Below, piece by piece: positions 15,254 to 24,076 of a stretch of 37,110 nt of DNA. How positions within the stretch are numbered: position 1 is the first letter of the stretch; each line of letters starts with the position of its first letter. Source of the stretch: a bacterium (GTDB taxonomy: Bacteria; Spirochaetota; UBA4802; UBA5550); assembly GCA_024224995.1 (NCBI GenBank), contig JAAENB010001175.1, positions 1 to 37,110 on the forward strand, in the 5' to 3' direction. The notes beneath the pieces were generated by a model. That model saw only the letters and a program-made list of their open reading frames with translations, was not told the DNA's origin and did no database searches. Both the position numbers and the translations under genes were made by a program.

Positions 15254-17956
15254 ATGAATTTTATAGATAACATATATTTTAACTTTATATCATTTGGAGC
15301 GCTAATATCCACTTTATTTCTGCTTACTCTTGGCATATCGCTTATTCGCATCAAAAACCGGTCAAAAGCAACCTTTCATCTCGCGGTCGTTTTTTTATGG
15401 GAAGCGGTCCATAACCTGGGCTACATTTTCGCCTTTTCAGTATATGATCCCATTGTAGCCTATCACCGCTGGCTTTCAATAATAGGGGTGCTGCCGGCTA
15501 TTGCTCATACAGCCCAATTTTTCTTTTACTATCCCAATGAAAAAAACCCTCGCCTTGCCAGAATTTTTTTGATAGCAATGTATACCACATCAATCGTACT
15601 CTCAGGTCTTTTTATTAGAAAATCATTAATTGTCGATAAAATATTTTTTACCGACGGGCAATTCTGGAACGTCAATGAAAAAACAATAGGTACTACTGTT
15701 GCCCTGTGCATAATATTATTCATCCTTTTGTATATCGGAATAGCAATCTGGCGAATTATTACCGAATTAAACACCACACGCAAAAAAAACATTACCGCAA
15801 TGCTCATATCAACATTCATCGTTGTTCTGGCTCCCGCGATTCTTAATTTCCTGTCAAAATCGGGACAGATGTCAAAAGCGACATTTCATACGCTCTGGTG
15901 CCTTATTACTATTTTTGGATGGTTCTTTGTTGTAATTGTTTATATAAATACAACAACCGATAAAACAAGCTTTATGGACAAAATAATCGGGATAAGTTAT
16001 GTCACGCTCCTGGTCATTATGCTTGTTATTGGTTATTTTACCCTGCACGACAGGGAGAACGCGTATGATGATGTACATATGCAGCAGCTGCCCCGTATGC
16101 TTCTTGACAACGATTACCGCACGGATGACCTGGAATACATTATCGCCTATCCCCATTCGGAAGCACCTTCTTTTTTAGAAAAAAAAGAAGGCATATCTAT
16201 CGATTTTCTTAAAAACTATGATAATAAAAAAAATGATAAGCTGCTCATAACGGGCTTTCTAAAAAAAGATAAAGAAAAACAGCTTCATTATAAAGCATAC
16301 ACGCTCTATGTCTCAAAACAGAAAACCCTTTATGAAGCCGGTTTTTCCTATAATAGCTACCGCCAGTTTGTGCATATTGCTTCGCTCAAACTAATTGGTA
16401 TACTCATAGGAACTCTCCTGGTTATTCTTGTTGGATTCAGGTTTTTCTTTTTTGGAACCCTGGTAAGTCCCTTGAGAACCCTTATTGAGGGGCTCAAAGA
16501 TGTTGGGAAAGGAGACCTGGATATAAATATCCCGGTAAAAGTTAAGGATGAGATTGGTTATTTAACTCATAATTTCAACACTATGGTAAATACGATCAAA
16601 TCAGGAAAAGAACAGATTGATGATTTTATAGACAACCTTGAAGCGAAAGTTGACGAAAGAACCGCGGAACTCCAAAAAACACTGAAAGAGATCCGGACCC
16701 TGAAAGTGCAGCAGGATGGAGATTACTTTCTAACCTCACTGCTTATAGAGCCCCTGAGCAAAAACCAGGCAGCCTGTGTTAACATTGATATCGACTTTTT
16801 TGTAAAAGAAAAAAAACAATTTCAGTTCAGGAAATGGAAAAAGGAAATAGGGGGTGATATTTGCAGCTCTCACAACCTTTTTCTTAAGGGGCGGCTTTAC
16901 GCGGTGTTTCTTAATGCCGATGCCATGGGAAAATCCATACAGGGAGTGGGGGGCGCTCTTGTCCTGGGCGCTGTATTAAAATCCATTATTGACAGAACAA
17001 GGTTCTCTTCAATTGAACAGGAACAATACCCGGAACAATGGATACGGAACGCCTACACCGAACTGCAGCGGGTTTTTGAAGGTTTTGACGGGTCCATGCT
17101 CATATCCATAGTCCTGGGATTGCTTGATGATGAAACCGGCCTCATGTATCATCTTAATGCAGAACATCCCTGGACCGTGCTCTATCGCAATGGGAAAGCT
17201 TCATTTATTGAAAAGCAGCTCCTCCTTCGAAAACTGGGATTCCTGGTACAGGAAGAAGAATTTCTTTCAGTACGAACATTCCAGATGGAACCGGGAGATG
17301 TTATCATCGCCGGTTCCGACGGCAGGGATGATATTATCATGCAGGCAACAGCCGAACATAAGATAATTAATGAAGATGAAACTCTTTTCTTAAAACTTGT
17401 TGAAGAAGGAAAAGGTATCCTGCCCGATATTTATTCGGCTATTACCGGAAGGGGGGAAATAACCGATGATCTTTCTCTTCTGAGGATAGCCTTTACAAAA
17501 GACGAAAAAACAAATGAGCAGACAATAACAGAGCAAAAAAAACGGAGTAAAAAAACCGATGGAACCTCCTACTCCCTGGAAGAACTTGAAGAGGCATATA
17601 CTGCTGATAGGTATAATCCTTTTATACTCAAAGAAATGTTGAAGCAGTTAATCAGGAATAAAGATTACTCCGGGGCCGTTCTTCACGCGGAACATTATAT
17701 TGAAATACGGCCCGGAGACACGGAGTTTATTTACATCACTTCGTATTGTTTAATGAAAACAGGAAAGCTGAAAAAAGCAGGGGAACTGGGTGAACGGGTT
17801 CACCTGAGAGATCCTAAAAATATAAAATATCTTCTGCACCTGGCGAAGATTTATATGCATGTAAAAAAATATTTAGAGGCCGATCAACTTCTGGACCAGG
17901 TTCTTTTCCTGGACCCCGAAAACAGCAAAGCAGTCGATCTAAAACATACCCTATAA
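15254..17956 (+). CDS. Membrane sensor PP2C/SpoIIE-type serine phosphatase with HAMP and TPRs
   Basis: A 900-residue protein. About seven TM segments fill residues 13-260, an extracytoplasmic segment spans about 268-375, and another TM lies at 380-402. A HAMP (P-L-R-x-L-I-E-G-L-K-x-V-G-K-G-D-L, 406-450) and coiled coil to about 485 follow. The phosphatase domain (500-735) shows G-G-D-I-C (533), N-A-D-A-M-G-K-S (554-561), N-A-E-H-P-W and I-T-D-D-L-S-L-L. The aspartates for the metals are present, but D-A-M-G-K replaces the usual D-V-S-G-H-G. TPR-like helices close the protein (about 770-900). It presumably dephosphorylates an anti-sigma-antagonist or other partner in response to an envelope signal. 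An in-frame TGA directly before ATG 15254 fixes the start. Its stop overlaps the convergent gene by 6 bases. Confidence 0.85.
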   Translation: MNFIDNIYFNFISFGALISTLFLLTLGISLIRIKNRSKATFHLAVVFLWEAVHNLGYIFAFSVYDPIVAYHRWLSIIGVLPAIAHTAQFFFYYPNEKNPRLARIFLIAMYTTSIVLSGLFIRKSLIVDKIFFTDGQFWNVNEKTIGTTVALCIILFILLYIGIAIWRIITELNTTRKKNITAMLISTFIVVLAPAILNFLSKSGQMSKATFHTLWCLITIFGWFFVVIVYINTTTDKTSFMDKIIGISYVTLLVIMLVIGYFTLHDRENAYDDVHMQQLPRMLLDNDYRTDDLEYIIAYPHSEAPSFLEKKEGISIDFLKNYDNKKNDKLLITGFLKKDKEKQLHYKAYTLYVSKQKTLYEAGFSYNSYRQFVHIASLKLIGILIGTLLVILVGFRFFFFGTLVSPLRTLIEGLKDVGKGDLDINIPVKVKDEIGYLTHNFNTMVNTIKSGKEQIDDFIDNLEAKVDERTAELQKTLKEIRTLKVQQDGDYFLTSLLIEPLSKNQAACVNIDIDFFVKEKKQFQFRKWKKEIGGDICSSHNLFLKGRLYAVFLNADAMGKSIQGVGGALVLGAVLKSIIDRTRFSSIEQEQYPEQWIRNAYTELQRVFEGFDGSMLISIVLGLLDDETGLMYHLNAEHPWTVLYRNGKASFIEKQLLLRKLGFLVQEEEFLSVRTFQMEPGDVIIAGSDGRDDIIMQATAEHKIINEDETLFLKLVEEGKGILPDIYSAITGRGEITDDLSLLRIAFTKDEKTNEQTITEQKKRSKKTDGTSYSLEELEEAYTADRYNPFILKEMLKQLIRNKDYSGAVLHAEHYIEIRPGDTEFIYITSYCLMKTGKLKKAGELGERVHLRDPKNIKYLLHLAKIYMHVKKYLEADQLLDQVLFLDPENSKAVDLKHTL

Positions 17957-19054
17957 CGTTTTCTGGGATTTCCAAAAAAGATAATTCACTACATTCGAAT
18001 TGACTTCATCAAGCCCTAAGATATTGGCCGACAGGAGCTCATCAACAGTAAAGATAAAATCTTCTCCAAGTTTATCCAGGGTCAGGATAACCCGGCTGAA
18101 ATATTCCCTGGGAAGACTGTCGAGGAGCAGCACAAAGGCTTTAAGATGCCGTTCATTTTCCAGCAGCAGCTGTATGCACTCGATATCAAGATAGATAAGA
18201 ATATTCGAAATGGAAGTGAATATACTGGTAAAAAGAGAGTTATCAATATTTATTTCAAGAGCTGTCTCAAAAACATCACATATCCAGTCAGTTGTATTTT
18301 CATGCATCATATTTGAAATATTTAATTCAAGACAATTTATGGCAAAAAGAAGGGAATACAGATCACCGGGGATCTTGTTCTGTTCAATATTTTTTATATC
18401 AAACGCTTCAACATACTGAACCAGGTTCGATAATTCATCATCGGTCTTTAATAAATGCCAATTGGTAAATTTTGAATTAAATTTTTTAAGCCCGGTAAAA
18501 GCGAGGCTTTTTATTTCAAGGCAATGTTCTTCTTTGGCAACCTGATAATAAAAGTTAAGCAATTCATCTTCATTAAACGTCAATAAGGTTTTAAGAATAG
18601 CCTTTTTTAAATTTGTCTGCTCGCTAAATTCAGACACCAGGTCCGGAACATATTCACCTAATTTAAATTGTTTGATGATTATTGTATCGTCATATGAAAG
18701 AATCCTGTGAGAAAAATTTTTCTTGTACACTTCCCGGTCTAAAAAAGCTTCAAGATACAGGTTAATCCGGGCATGGAGATCATCAATAATATACTCTCGC
18801 ACACTATCATCATCGGAACCGGATTTCGCCATTTCAAAAACGACCTGGTCCATAAGCTCAATAAAGTTGATGGATGCTTCGTCAGGTTTTATTAAAATAT
18901 TAGGGGCAAAATACTCGCCAAACACCGCTCCGGCAGTCTCTGCGATTTTGCACAGTGCATCCTCTTTTGAGGAAGATGAAGTAATGAGACCATAGCAATT
19001 GTTCGCAACTTCGTATAACTGGTTTTTGTCTATCCTTGCTTCGCTTTTTATCAT
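17951..19054 (-). CDS. Helical protein of unknown function (HEAT/ARM-like character)
   Basis: A 367-residue protein I do not recognise. It is predicted from composition to be almost all alpha-helical, rich in Leu, Asn, Asp and Glu, with no signal peptide or membrane span. Repeated helical pairs with Leu/Ile spacing in the C-terminal half suggest a solenoid. It converges on the sensor phosphatase with a 6-base stop overlap and is divergent from the cyclic-nucleotide-binding gene. No ribosome site is evident before ATG 19054, so the start is uncertain. By position it could be a partner of one of the neighbouring signalling proteins; that is only inference. Confidence 0.65.
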   Translation of the reverse strand: MIKSEARIDKNQLYEVANNCYGLITSSSSKEDALCKIAETAGAVFGEYFAPNILIKPDEASINFIELMDQVVFEMAKSGSDDDSVREYIIDDLHARINLYLEAFLDREVYKKNFSHRILSYDDTIIIKQFKLGEYVPDLVSEFSEQTNLKKAILKTLLTFNEDELLNFYYQVAKEEHCLEIKSLAFTGLKKFNSKFTNWHLLKTDDELSNLVQYVEAFDIKNIEQNKIPGDLYSLLFAINCLELNISNMMHENTTDWICDVFETALEINIDNSLFTSIFTSISNILIYLDIECIQLLLENERHLKAFVLLLDSLPREYFSRVILTLDKLGEDFIFTVDELLSANILGLDEVNSNVVNYLFWKSQKTL

Positions 19055-19275
19055 AAACTAAAAATCTGGTATTAAAATTTTCCTTCGCACAACAAAAGTG
19101 ATAGTTTGGTGAATTTATGTCGAGAATTTTTTTATTTTTTTACCAGTCTATTTTGTGGTCATAGCAACGTCATTTGTACATACATTTTGACTGTATATTT
19201 TTTTTATATTACAAAGCAGCATTTTTATCTTGCCAAACTCCCAATGTGATGAGATATATGATAACGGAGGAATTT

Positions 19276-19689
19276 ATGCCAAAACAAGCAGTCTATTATC
19301 AAAATGGTGAAGTAATTATCCGCACGGGCGAAACTGAAAAAAAAATGTACATTATTATTGAAGGAAATGTTTCTATCTCTCTTGTTGACGGTCAGAATAC
19401 TATCACAGTAGCCAATTTAAGTAAAGGGGACTTTTTTGGTGAGATATCTCTCTTTAATAATATCCCCAGAAGTGCCAATGCCCTGGCTCTGGGAGATGTA
19501 AAGCTTGCCTATATTGATAATGAAGAACAACTTAGAATATTTTTACTCAAAAACCCCTCTTTTGCCGCAAAAATGGTCCATATTCTGGCTAAAAGACTGG
19601 CTAAAACCGATGAGATCCTTATTGGGAAAATAAGTGAATTGAATAAATTAAAAAATTATTATGAATCGGAAGACTCCCCTTATTTATAA
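19276..19689 (+). CDS. Cyclic nucleotide-binding (CAP_ED) domain protein
   Basis: A 137-residue single-domain protein. Beta-roll strands surround Y-I-I-I-E-G-N-V and the phosphate-binding cassette G-D-F-F-G-E-I-S-L-F-N-N-I-P-R-S-A, where the Gly-Glu pair and Arg contact the cyclic phosphate and ribose. No helix-turn-helix follows the domain; the C-terminus is a short helix and charged tail. It is therefore a stand-alone sensor, probably acting by protein contact, unlike Crp. Start is set at ATG 19276, with GGAGG at 19266-19270; an upstream extension to 19174 is hydrophobic low-complexity and lacks a ribosome site. It ends just before a 56-base palindromic terminator shared with the convergent chemotaxis receptor. 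Confidence 0.85.
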   Translation: MPKQAVYYQNGEVIIRTGETEKKMYIIIEGNVSISLVDGQNTITVANLSKGDFFGEISLFNNIPRSANALALGDVKLAYIDNEEQLRIFLLKNPSFAAKMVHILAKRLAKTDEILIGKISELNKLKNYYESEDSPYL

Positions 19690-19696
19690 GGAGGAG

Positions 19697-19752
19697 CGCT
19701 CTTCTTTCTCATAACGAGGGGTTTAAACCCCTCGTTATGAGAAAAAAGAGCG
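19697..19752. terminator. 56-base near-perfect palindrome, bidirectional terminator
   Basis: Two 28-base arms (19697-19724, 19725-19752) are inverted copies with one mismatch and meet at TTTAAA with no spacer; the core reads AACGAGGGG then TTTAAACCCCTCGTT. T-rich segments lie within both arms. It separates the stops of two convergent genes (cyclic-nucleotide-binding protein and chemoreceptor). Confidence 0.85.
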
Positions 19753-19757
19753 TGCTA

Positions 19758-21365
19758 TTATTGCAGCTTAAACTTATTAACCATATTTTCAAGATCTTTG
19801 GTGAAAAAATTCATATCTTTGATCGTATGGGAAATTTCGTCAATTGAATTTGTTAAACTCAGGGCAATTTCATTAATCGAATTGATATTATTATTTACCT
19901 GTCCCGCGCCGACAGCCTGTTCCTGGCTCGCCCTGGCGATCTGTGAGATCATATTACGCAGGTTGGTTGAAAGCTCAATTATCTCTTTTGTTGATTTATG
20001 CATTTCTCCAACAAGATGAGTTGCCCGGTCAACTTCTTTTGTGGCAATACTCATTGATTCAACTGCTCCGCTAATGTCTTCAATAACATTCCGGATCATA
20101 GCGGATATCTCTTTTGTGGCCTGTGTTGTTCTATCCGAAAGTTTGCCTACTTCATCCGCGACAATAGCAAATCCCTTTCCTTCCTCTCCGTGATGAGCAG
20201 CCTCAATAGCCGCGTTAAGAGCAAGAAGATTTGTCTGACCGGCGATCTCCGTTATTACCTGGATAATTTCATTAATTTTCTCACTTGACTCGCTTAACGA
20301 GTCAACTTTTCTTGCTGAATCATTTACGACATCACCAATCCGGCTCATCCCGGTTACCGCTTCATCAATAAATTTGCTGCTTTGTGCCGCTGTATTTATT
20401 GCCTGGTCTGCCATTTCATCGATCTTTGATGCCTTTTCAGAACTTTCGATTATAATGTTGGTCACTTCTTTGACAATCTCTGTGGATTTTGTTGTCTGAT
20501 CGAGCTGTTCTTTTGACCCGCTCGCCATATAATTGGTAATTTTACTTATAATACCACTATAATCACTAATATATTCGGAGATTTTTTTAATCTGTAAAAG
20601 AGTATCACGCAAATCTCTTACCATTTTGTCGAATGATTCTTCGAGCATCCCGGCAGTATGACCCGATTTTTTCTCTATCTGTACCGAAAGGTCACCGGTT
20701 GCCACTACCTGGGAGACTGCTGCCAGGTCACGGATCTCATCCACCTGGGCCGCTGACAGCTCCCTGCGCTGATGAAATTCTTTCCTGGTTAAATTGAATC
20801 TTACGTAGCTGATGCTTATGGTTATTACTATGGTTGATGACATAAAATAAAGATTATTAATCAGCTTATTCAGCTCATAACCCCTGTCCCCCCATATATA
20901 ATTCGCGAACAGGTACATCCCAATAATAAGCAGACTGTTTGCCGCGCCATGGACAGGTTTCCAGGGAAGCAGCAGGGCAATGACAATAATAACCAGGTTT
21001 AACCCGGCATAATAACCGGAATCAAATCCGCCAAGATTGACCGTCATTACGGTTATCATTCCCGCGATAACAATCGATACAATATAGCCATGAATAATAG
21101 AGTTAAAACCCGATTTTGTAAACCGGATCACTAAATGCTGAACTATTGTTATAACAGTTACGGCAAGACGAAATACGCCAAATGAGTGCACAAGTTCTTC
21201 AGGAGCGGTAAAATAATCGAGAACAAAAAAAAGCGGAACAAGCACGATAACGATCATTGTGAGAACTTTCAGCCAGTCGTGAGTAAGCCTGTTAACATAA
21301 CTATCAAACTTTGAGTAGTCTATTTTTTGTTCATTAGTATTTTCATTGGCATTGGGGGGTCCCAT
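19758..21365 (-). CDS. Methyl-accepting chemotaxis protein with 6-TM sensor
   Basis: A 535-residue receptor. Six TM segments occupy roughly residues 25-190 without a large periplasmic domain, then a HAMP-like region ([10 protein letters not shown]) and a long coiled-coil signalling domain. The hairpin tip reads [20 protein letters not shown], then [11 protein letters not shown], the CheA/CheW contact. H-H-G-E-E replaces the more usual R-A-G-E-x, a small variation. Start at ATG 21365 has AAAGGAA upstream; the alternative ATG 21386 has none. A TTGACT/TAGTAT promoter lies 41 bases ahead. Its membrane module resembles that of the divergent phosphatase gene. Confidence 0.9.
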   Translation of the reverse strand: MGPPNANENTNEQKIDYSKFDSYVNRLTHDWLKVLTMIVIVLVPLFFVLDYFTAPEELVHSFGVFRLAVTVITIVQHLVIRFTKSGFNSIIHGYIVSIVIAGMITVMTVNLGGFDSGYYAGLNLVIIVIALLLPWKPVHGAANSLLIIGMYLFANYIWGDRGYELNKLINNLYFMSSTIVITISISYVRFNLTRKEFHQRRELSAAQVDEIRDLAAVSQVVATGDLSVQIEKKSGHTAGMLEESFDKMVRDLRDTLLQIKKISEYISDYSGIISKITNYMASGSKEQLDQTTKSTEIVKEVTNIIIESSEKASKIDEMADQAINTAAQSSKFIDEAVTGMSRIGDVVNDSARKVDSLSESSEKINEIIQVITEIAGQTNLLALNAAIEAAHHGEEGKGFAIVADEVGKLSDRTTQATKEISAMIRNVIEDISGAVESMSIATKEVDRATHLVGEMHKSTKEIIELSTNLRNMISQIARASQEQAVGAGQVNNNINSINEIALSLTNSIDEISHTIKDMNFFTKDLENMVNKFKLQ

Positions 21366-21405
21366 TATAGTGTTCCTTTCGCACATGATCCCATATTATT
21401 GGAAA

Positions 21406-21434
21406 ATACTACTATAATAAGCGGGAAAAGTCAA
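21406..21434 (-). promoter_or_regulatory. Sigma70-type promoter for the chemoreceptor gene
   Basis: On the minus strand TTGACT (21434-21429) is separated by 17 bases from TAGTAT (21411-21406), about 41 bases ahead of the receptor ATG. Confidence 0.5.
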
Positions 21435-21497
21435 TTATTTTTTAAAACCTGCCTTTTGCCGGCAGGATATAATACAGTAATTATAAAAAAATAGTAT

Positions 21498-21526
21498 TTG
21501 ACACTACAGGATATGTAGGATAAACT
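21498..21526 (+). promoter_or_regulatory. Sigma70-type promoter for the second sensor phosphatase
   Basis: TTGACA (21498-21503), a 17-base spacer and TAAACT (21521-21526) would start transcription near 21533, giving a leader of about 85 bases to ATG 21619. It is divergent from the chemoreceptor promoter, 63 bases away. Confidence 0.6.
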
Positions 21527-21618
21527 TCAAGCCGTTATCCGGACACCTGAAAAACAAGTTATTCCATGCTGCTGCAAAGCCGGTTAGAACCTGATATCAA
21601 AAACATTGGGACATTACT

Positions 21619-23064
21619 ATGGCAAAAACGCTAGAAGAAGAAATAAATTTTTACATACGCAAGAACAAGCTTTCTTTTTCCCCTTACCTGGAAAAATTAT
21701 TCTATGAAGATTATTTCGACAAATCGATAACCACTATCCGAATAGCGCTCATTTTGTCATTTATTCTCTACTCCTCCTTTGGGGTTCTCGATATCTACAT
21801 TGCTCCTTTAACCAAAAAATTTATCTGGATTATTCGTTACGCAATAGTATGCCCGCTGGTAACCCTTGTATTTATTAGCAGTTTTTTCAGCTTCTTCAAA
21901 AAAATCATGAGGCCTGTCATCTGTTTCATATCAATCGCACTGGGCTTTGGGATCATTGCGATGATAGCTACTTCCGTTGATATAAATACAGGTTTGTTCT
22001 ATTACGCCGGGCTTATTCTCGTTCTTATGTGGATTTACACCTTTGTGAGATTGCCTTTTATTCTTGCCACTATAGTAGGCTGGATAATTGTCATTGGATA
22101 TGAAATATCGGCTATTTTCTTCCAGGGAATGCTGGAATCCAGCGATCTTACCACCTTTTTTATTAACAATAATTTTTTCTTTATTTCTGCCAATATTATT
22201 GGCATGTTCGTATCATATTTCCTTGAATCATACGCCCGAAAGGATTTTTTACAGCGGCTTATTATTGTTGAAAAACAAAAAGATATTGAAAACGAAAAGA
22301 ACAGGCTTAAAGACCGGAATGAGGTCATGGAAATGGATCTTAATATGGCCAGAAGTATACAACAAGAATTGATCCCTGGGAAAAATCCAAATGACAAAAT
22401 AGCTTCCTTGTTTAAACCAATGGAACCGGTTGGCGGTGACTTTTATGACTTTATCCGCTTCAGGGAGCCGGATAAAATAGGGATATTTATCAGTGATGTT
22501 TCCGGGCACGGAGTTCCGGCCGCTTTTATCACTTCCATGATCAAGAGTATCATTAGCCAGGCAGGGCGCTTTAAAGAAGATCCTGCTGAATTATTGCTCC
22601 ATTTAAATGATATATTGGCAGATAAAACTGCCGGGAACTTTGTAACAGCTTTTTACGCTATTTACAATATGAAAACCAGGCTGATTAAGTACGCCAATGC
22701 CGGACACAATTACCCCTATGTCGTTACGGATAATTCAATAGAAAGACTTAGCCAGGGCGCAAGCATGCCCCTGGCAATACTGGAAAATGAATACCTGGAT
22801 ACTCCGGAAAAACGATATAAAGATATCGAAGAGACTATCCCGGAAAACTGCAAAATCGTTTTCTATACTGACGGACTTATTGAAGCAGCCATAGATAATG
22901 ATCCTCATAAACAGTTTGAAACAGTAATTGATAAAAAACTGCTCGAACTGAAACCGCAGAACTGCGAAAATTTTATCACCAACCTCTACCAGGAACTTGT
23001 TGACTTCGCCCAAACCGAAAGTTTTGAAGATGATATCTGCATAATCTGCATTGATGTGGATTGA
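21619..23064 (+). CDS. 6-TM sensor PP2C/SpoIIE-type serine phosphatase
   Basis: A 481-residue protein: six TM segments between about residues 40 and 202, a coiled-coil linker (210-255) with S-I-Q-Q-E-L-I-P, then a canonical SpoIIE/RsbU phosphatase domain with V-G-G-D-F-Y-D (271-277), S-D-V-S-G-H-G-V-P-A-A (292-302), N-A-G-H-N-Y-P and E-D-D-I-C-I-I. All metal-binding aspartates are present, so it should be active, probably on an anti-anti-sigma or similar phosphoprotein. The N-terminal module resembles that of the adjacent chemoreceptor. ATG 21619 has only a weak GGGAC upstream. Input signal unknown. Confidence 0.9.
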   Translation: MAKTLEEEINFYIRKNKLSFSPYLEKLFYEDYFDKSITTIRIALILSFILYSSFGVLDIYIAPLTKKFIWIIRYAIVCPLVTLVFISSFFSFFKKIMRPVICFISIALGFGIIAMIATSVDINTGLFYYAGLILVLMWIYTFVRLPFILATIVGWIIVIGYEISAIFFQGMLESSDLTTFFINNNFFFISANIIGMFVSYFLESYARKDFLQRLIIVEKQKDIENEKNRLKDRNEVMEMDLNMARSIQQELIPGKNPNDKIASLFKPMEPVGGDFYDFIRFREPDKIGIFISDVSGHGVPAAFITSMIKSIISQAGRFKEDPAELLLHLNDILADKTAGNFVTAFYAIYNMKTRLIKYANAGHNYPYVVTDNSIERLSQGASMPLAILENEYLDTPEKRYKDIEETIPENCKIVFYTDGLIEAAIDNDPHKQFETVIDKKLLELKPQNCENFITNLYQELVDFAQTESFEDDICIICIDVD

Positions 23065-23165
23065 TTTGATCTAATTTGATTTAAATATAACAGTTTTTTC
23101 CTTGATAAATAATTATGGAAATTGAATTATGCTGAAATAATTATAATACAAGGAGAAACAAAACA

Positions 23166-24026
23166 GTGGAAAAGGCAGCAATTGGAGTAATCGGCGGTTC
23201 AGGACTGTATGAAATTGAAGGGGCAAAGGTACTGGAAGAAGTATCTATCGACACTCCCTGGGGAAAACCCTCGGATTCAATAACCATAACAGAGATCGAA
23301 GGGGTCAAAGCAGCTTTTCTGCCCCGGCATGGCAGAGGCCATGTCTATTTACCTCACGAAGTTAATTTCAGGGCAAATATCGCGGCTCTTAAAATGATTG
23401 GAGTTCAGGAAATAATAGCTTTTTCGGCTGTGGGAAGCCTTAAAGAAGAGATCCCCCCTCTTGACTTTGTTCTCCCGGACCAGGTCATCGACAGAACCAA
23501 ATCACGGGTCAGTTCTTTTTACGGTGATGGTGTTGCCGCTCACGTAGGTTTTGGTGAACCTTTCTGCTCCAGGCTTCATGAAATAATCAAACCTGTTGCC
23601 GGGGACATGGATATCACCCTCCATACTAACGAAACATTGATCTGCATGGAAGGTCCTGCCTTTTCATCAAAAGCCGAAAGCAATCTCTACCGGTCCTGGG
23701 GAGCCGGGGTCATTAACATGAGCACCCTTCCCGAAGCCAAACTTGCCAGGGAAGCGGAAATGTGCTACGCGGTTATCTGCATGAGTACTGATTATGACTG
23801 CTGGCATGAAGAGGAAGAAGATGTTACAATTGAAATGGTAATACAAAACGTTACAATAAATTCAAGCAATGCCAAATCAATGCTCAAAACCCTGCTTAAA
23901 AAACTGGGAGAAGAACGATCCTGCGGATGCAGTGAAGCTTCAAAATACGCGGTTGTTACTGCGGAAGAGAAAAGAAACCCTGAGCAGACAGCAAAACTGA
24001 AAAAAATATTTCCGAGTTATTATTAA
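23166..24026 (+). CDS. mtnP: S-methyl-5'-thioadenosine phosphorylase
   Basis: A 286-residue purine nucleoside phosphorylase superfamily enzyme. Landmarks are G-V-I-G-G-S-G-L-Y (8-16), P-R-H-G-R-G-H (53-59), the M-E-G-P-A-F-S-S substrate loop, I-N-M-S-T-L-P-E-A with the ribose-binding Met, and S-T-D-Y-D-C-W typical of MTA phosphorylase rather than PNP. It splits methylthioadenosine with phosphate to adenine and 5-methylthioribose-1-phosphate for methionine salvage. Translation begins at GTG 23166, 9 bases after AAGGAG; no other salvage gene is adjacent. The family's close relative MTIP (inosine-specific) cannot be fully excluded. Confidence 0.88.
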   Translation: MEKAAIGVIGGSGLYEIEGAKVLEEVSIDTPWGKPSDSITITEIEGVKAAFLPRHGRGHVYLPHEVNFRANIAALKMIGVQEIIAFSAVGSLKEEIPPLDFVLPDQVIDRTKSRVSSFYGDGVAAHVGFGEPFCSRLHEIIKPVAGDMDITLHTNETLICMEGPAFSSKAESNLYRSWGAGVINMSTLPEAKLAREAEMCYAVICMSTDYDCWHEEEEDVTIEMVIQNVTINSSNAKSMLKTLLKKLGEERSCGCSEASKYAVVTAEEKRNPEQTAKLKKIFPSYY

Positions 24027-24076
24027 ATTGTCGGGGGGCCGCCGGGGCGGTTTGTAACCCACAAGGGGTCCCCCTA
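24027..24076. repeat. G+C-rich imperfect hairpin between convergent genes
   Basis: GGGGGGCC near 24033 is imperfectly complementary to GGGTCCCCC near 24066. It separates the convergent mtnP and PilZ-like stops and may act as terminator or be a repeat of the G/C-tract type. Confidence 0.45.
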
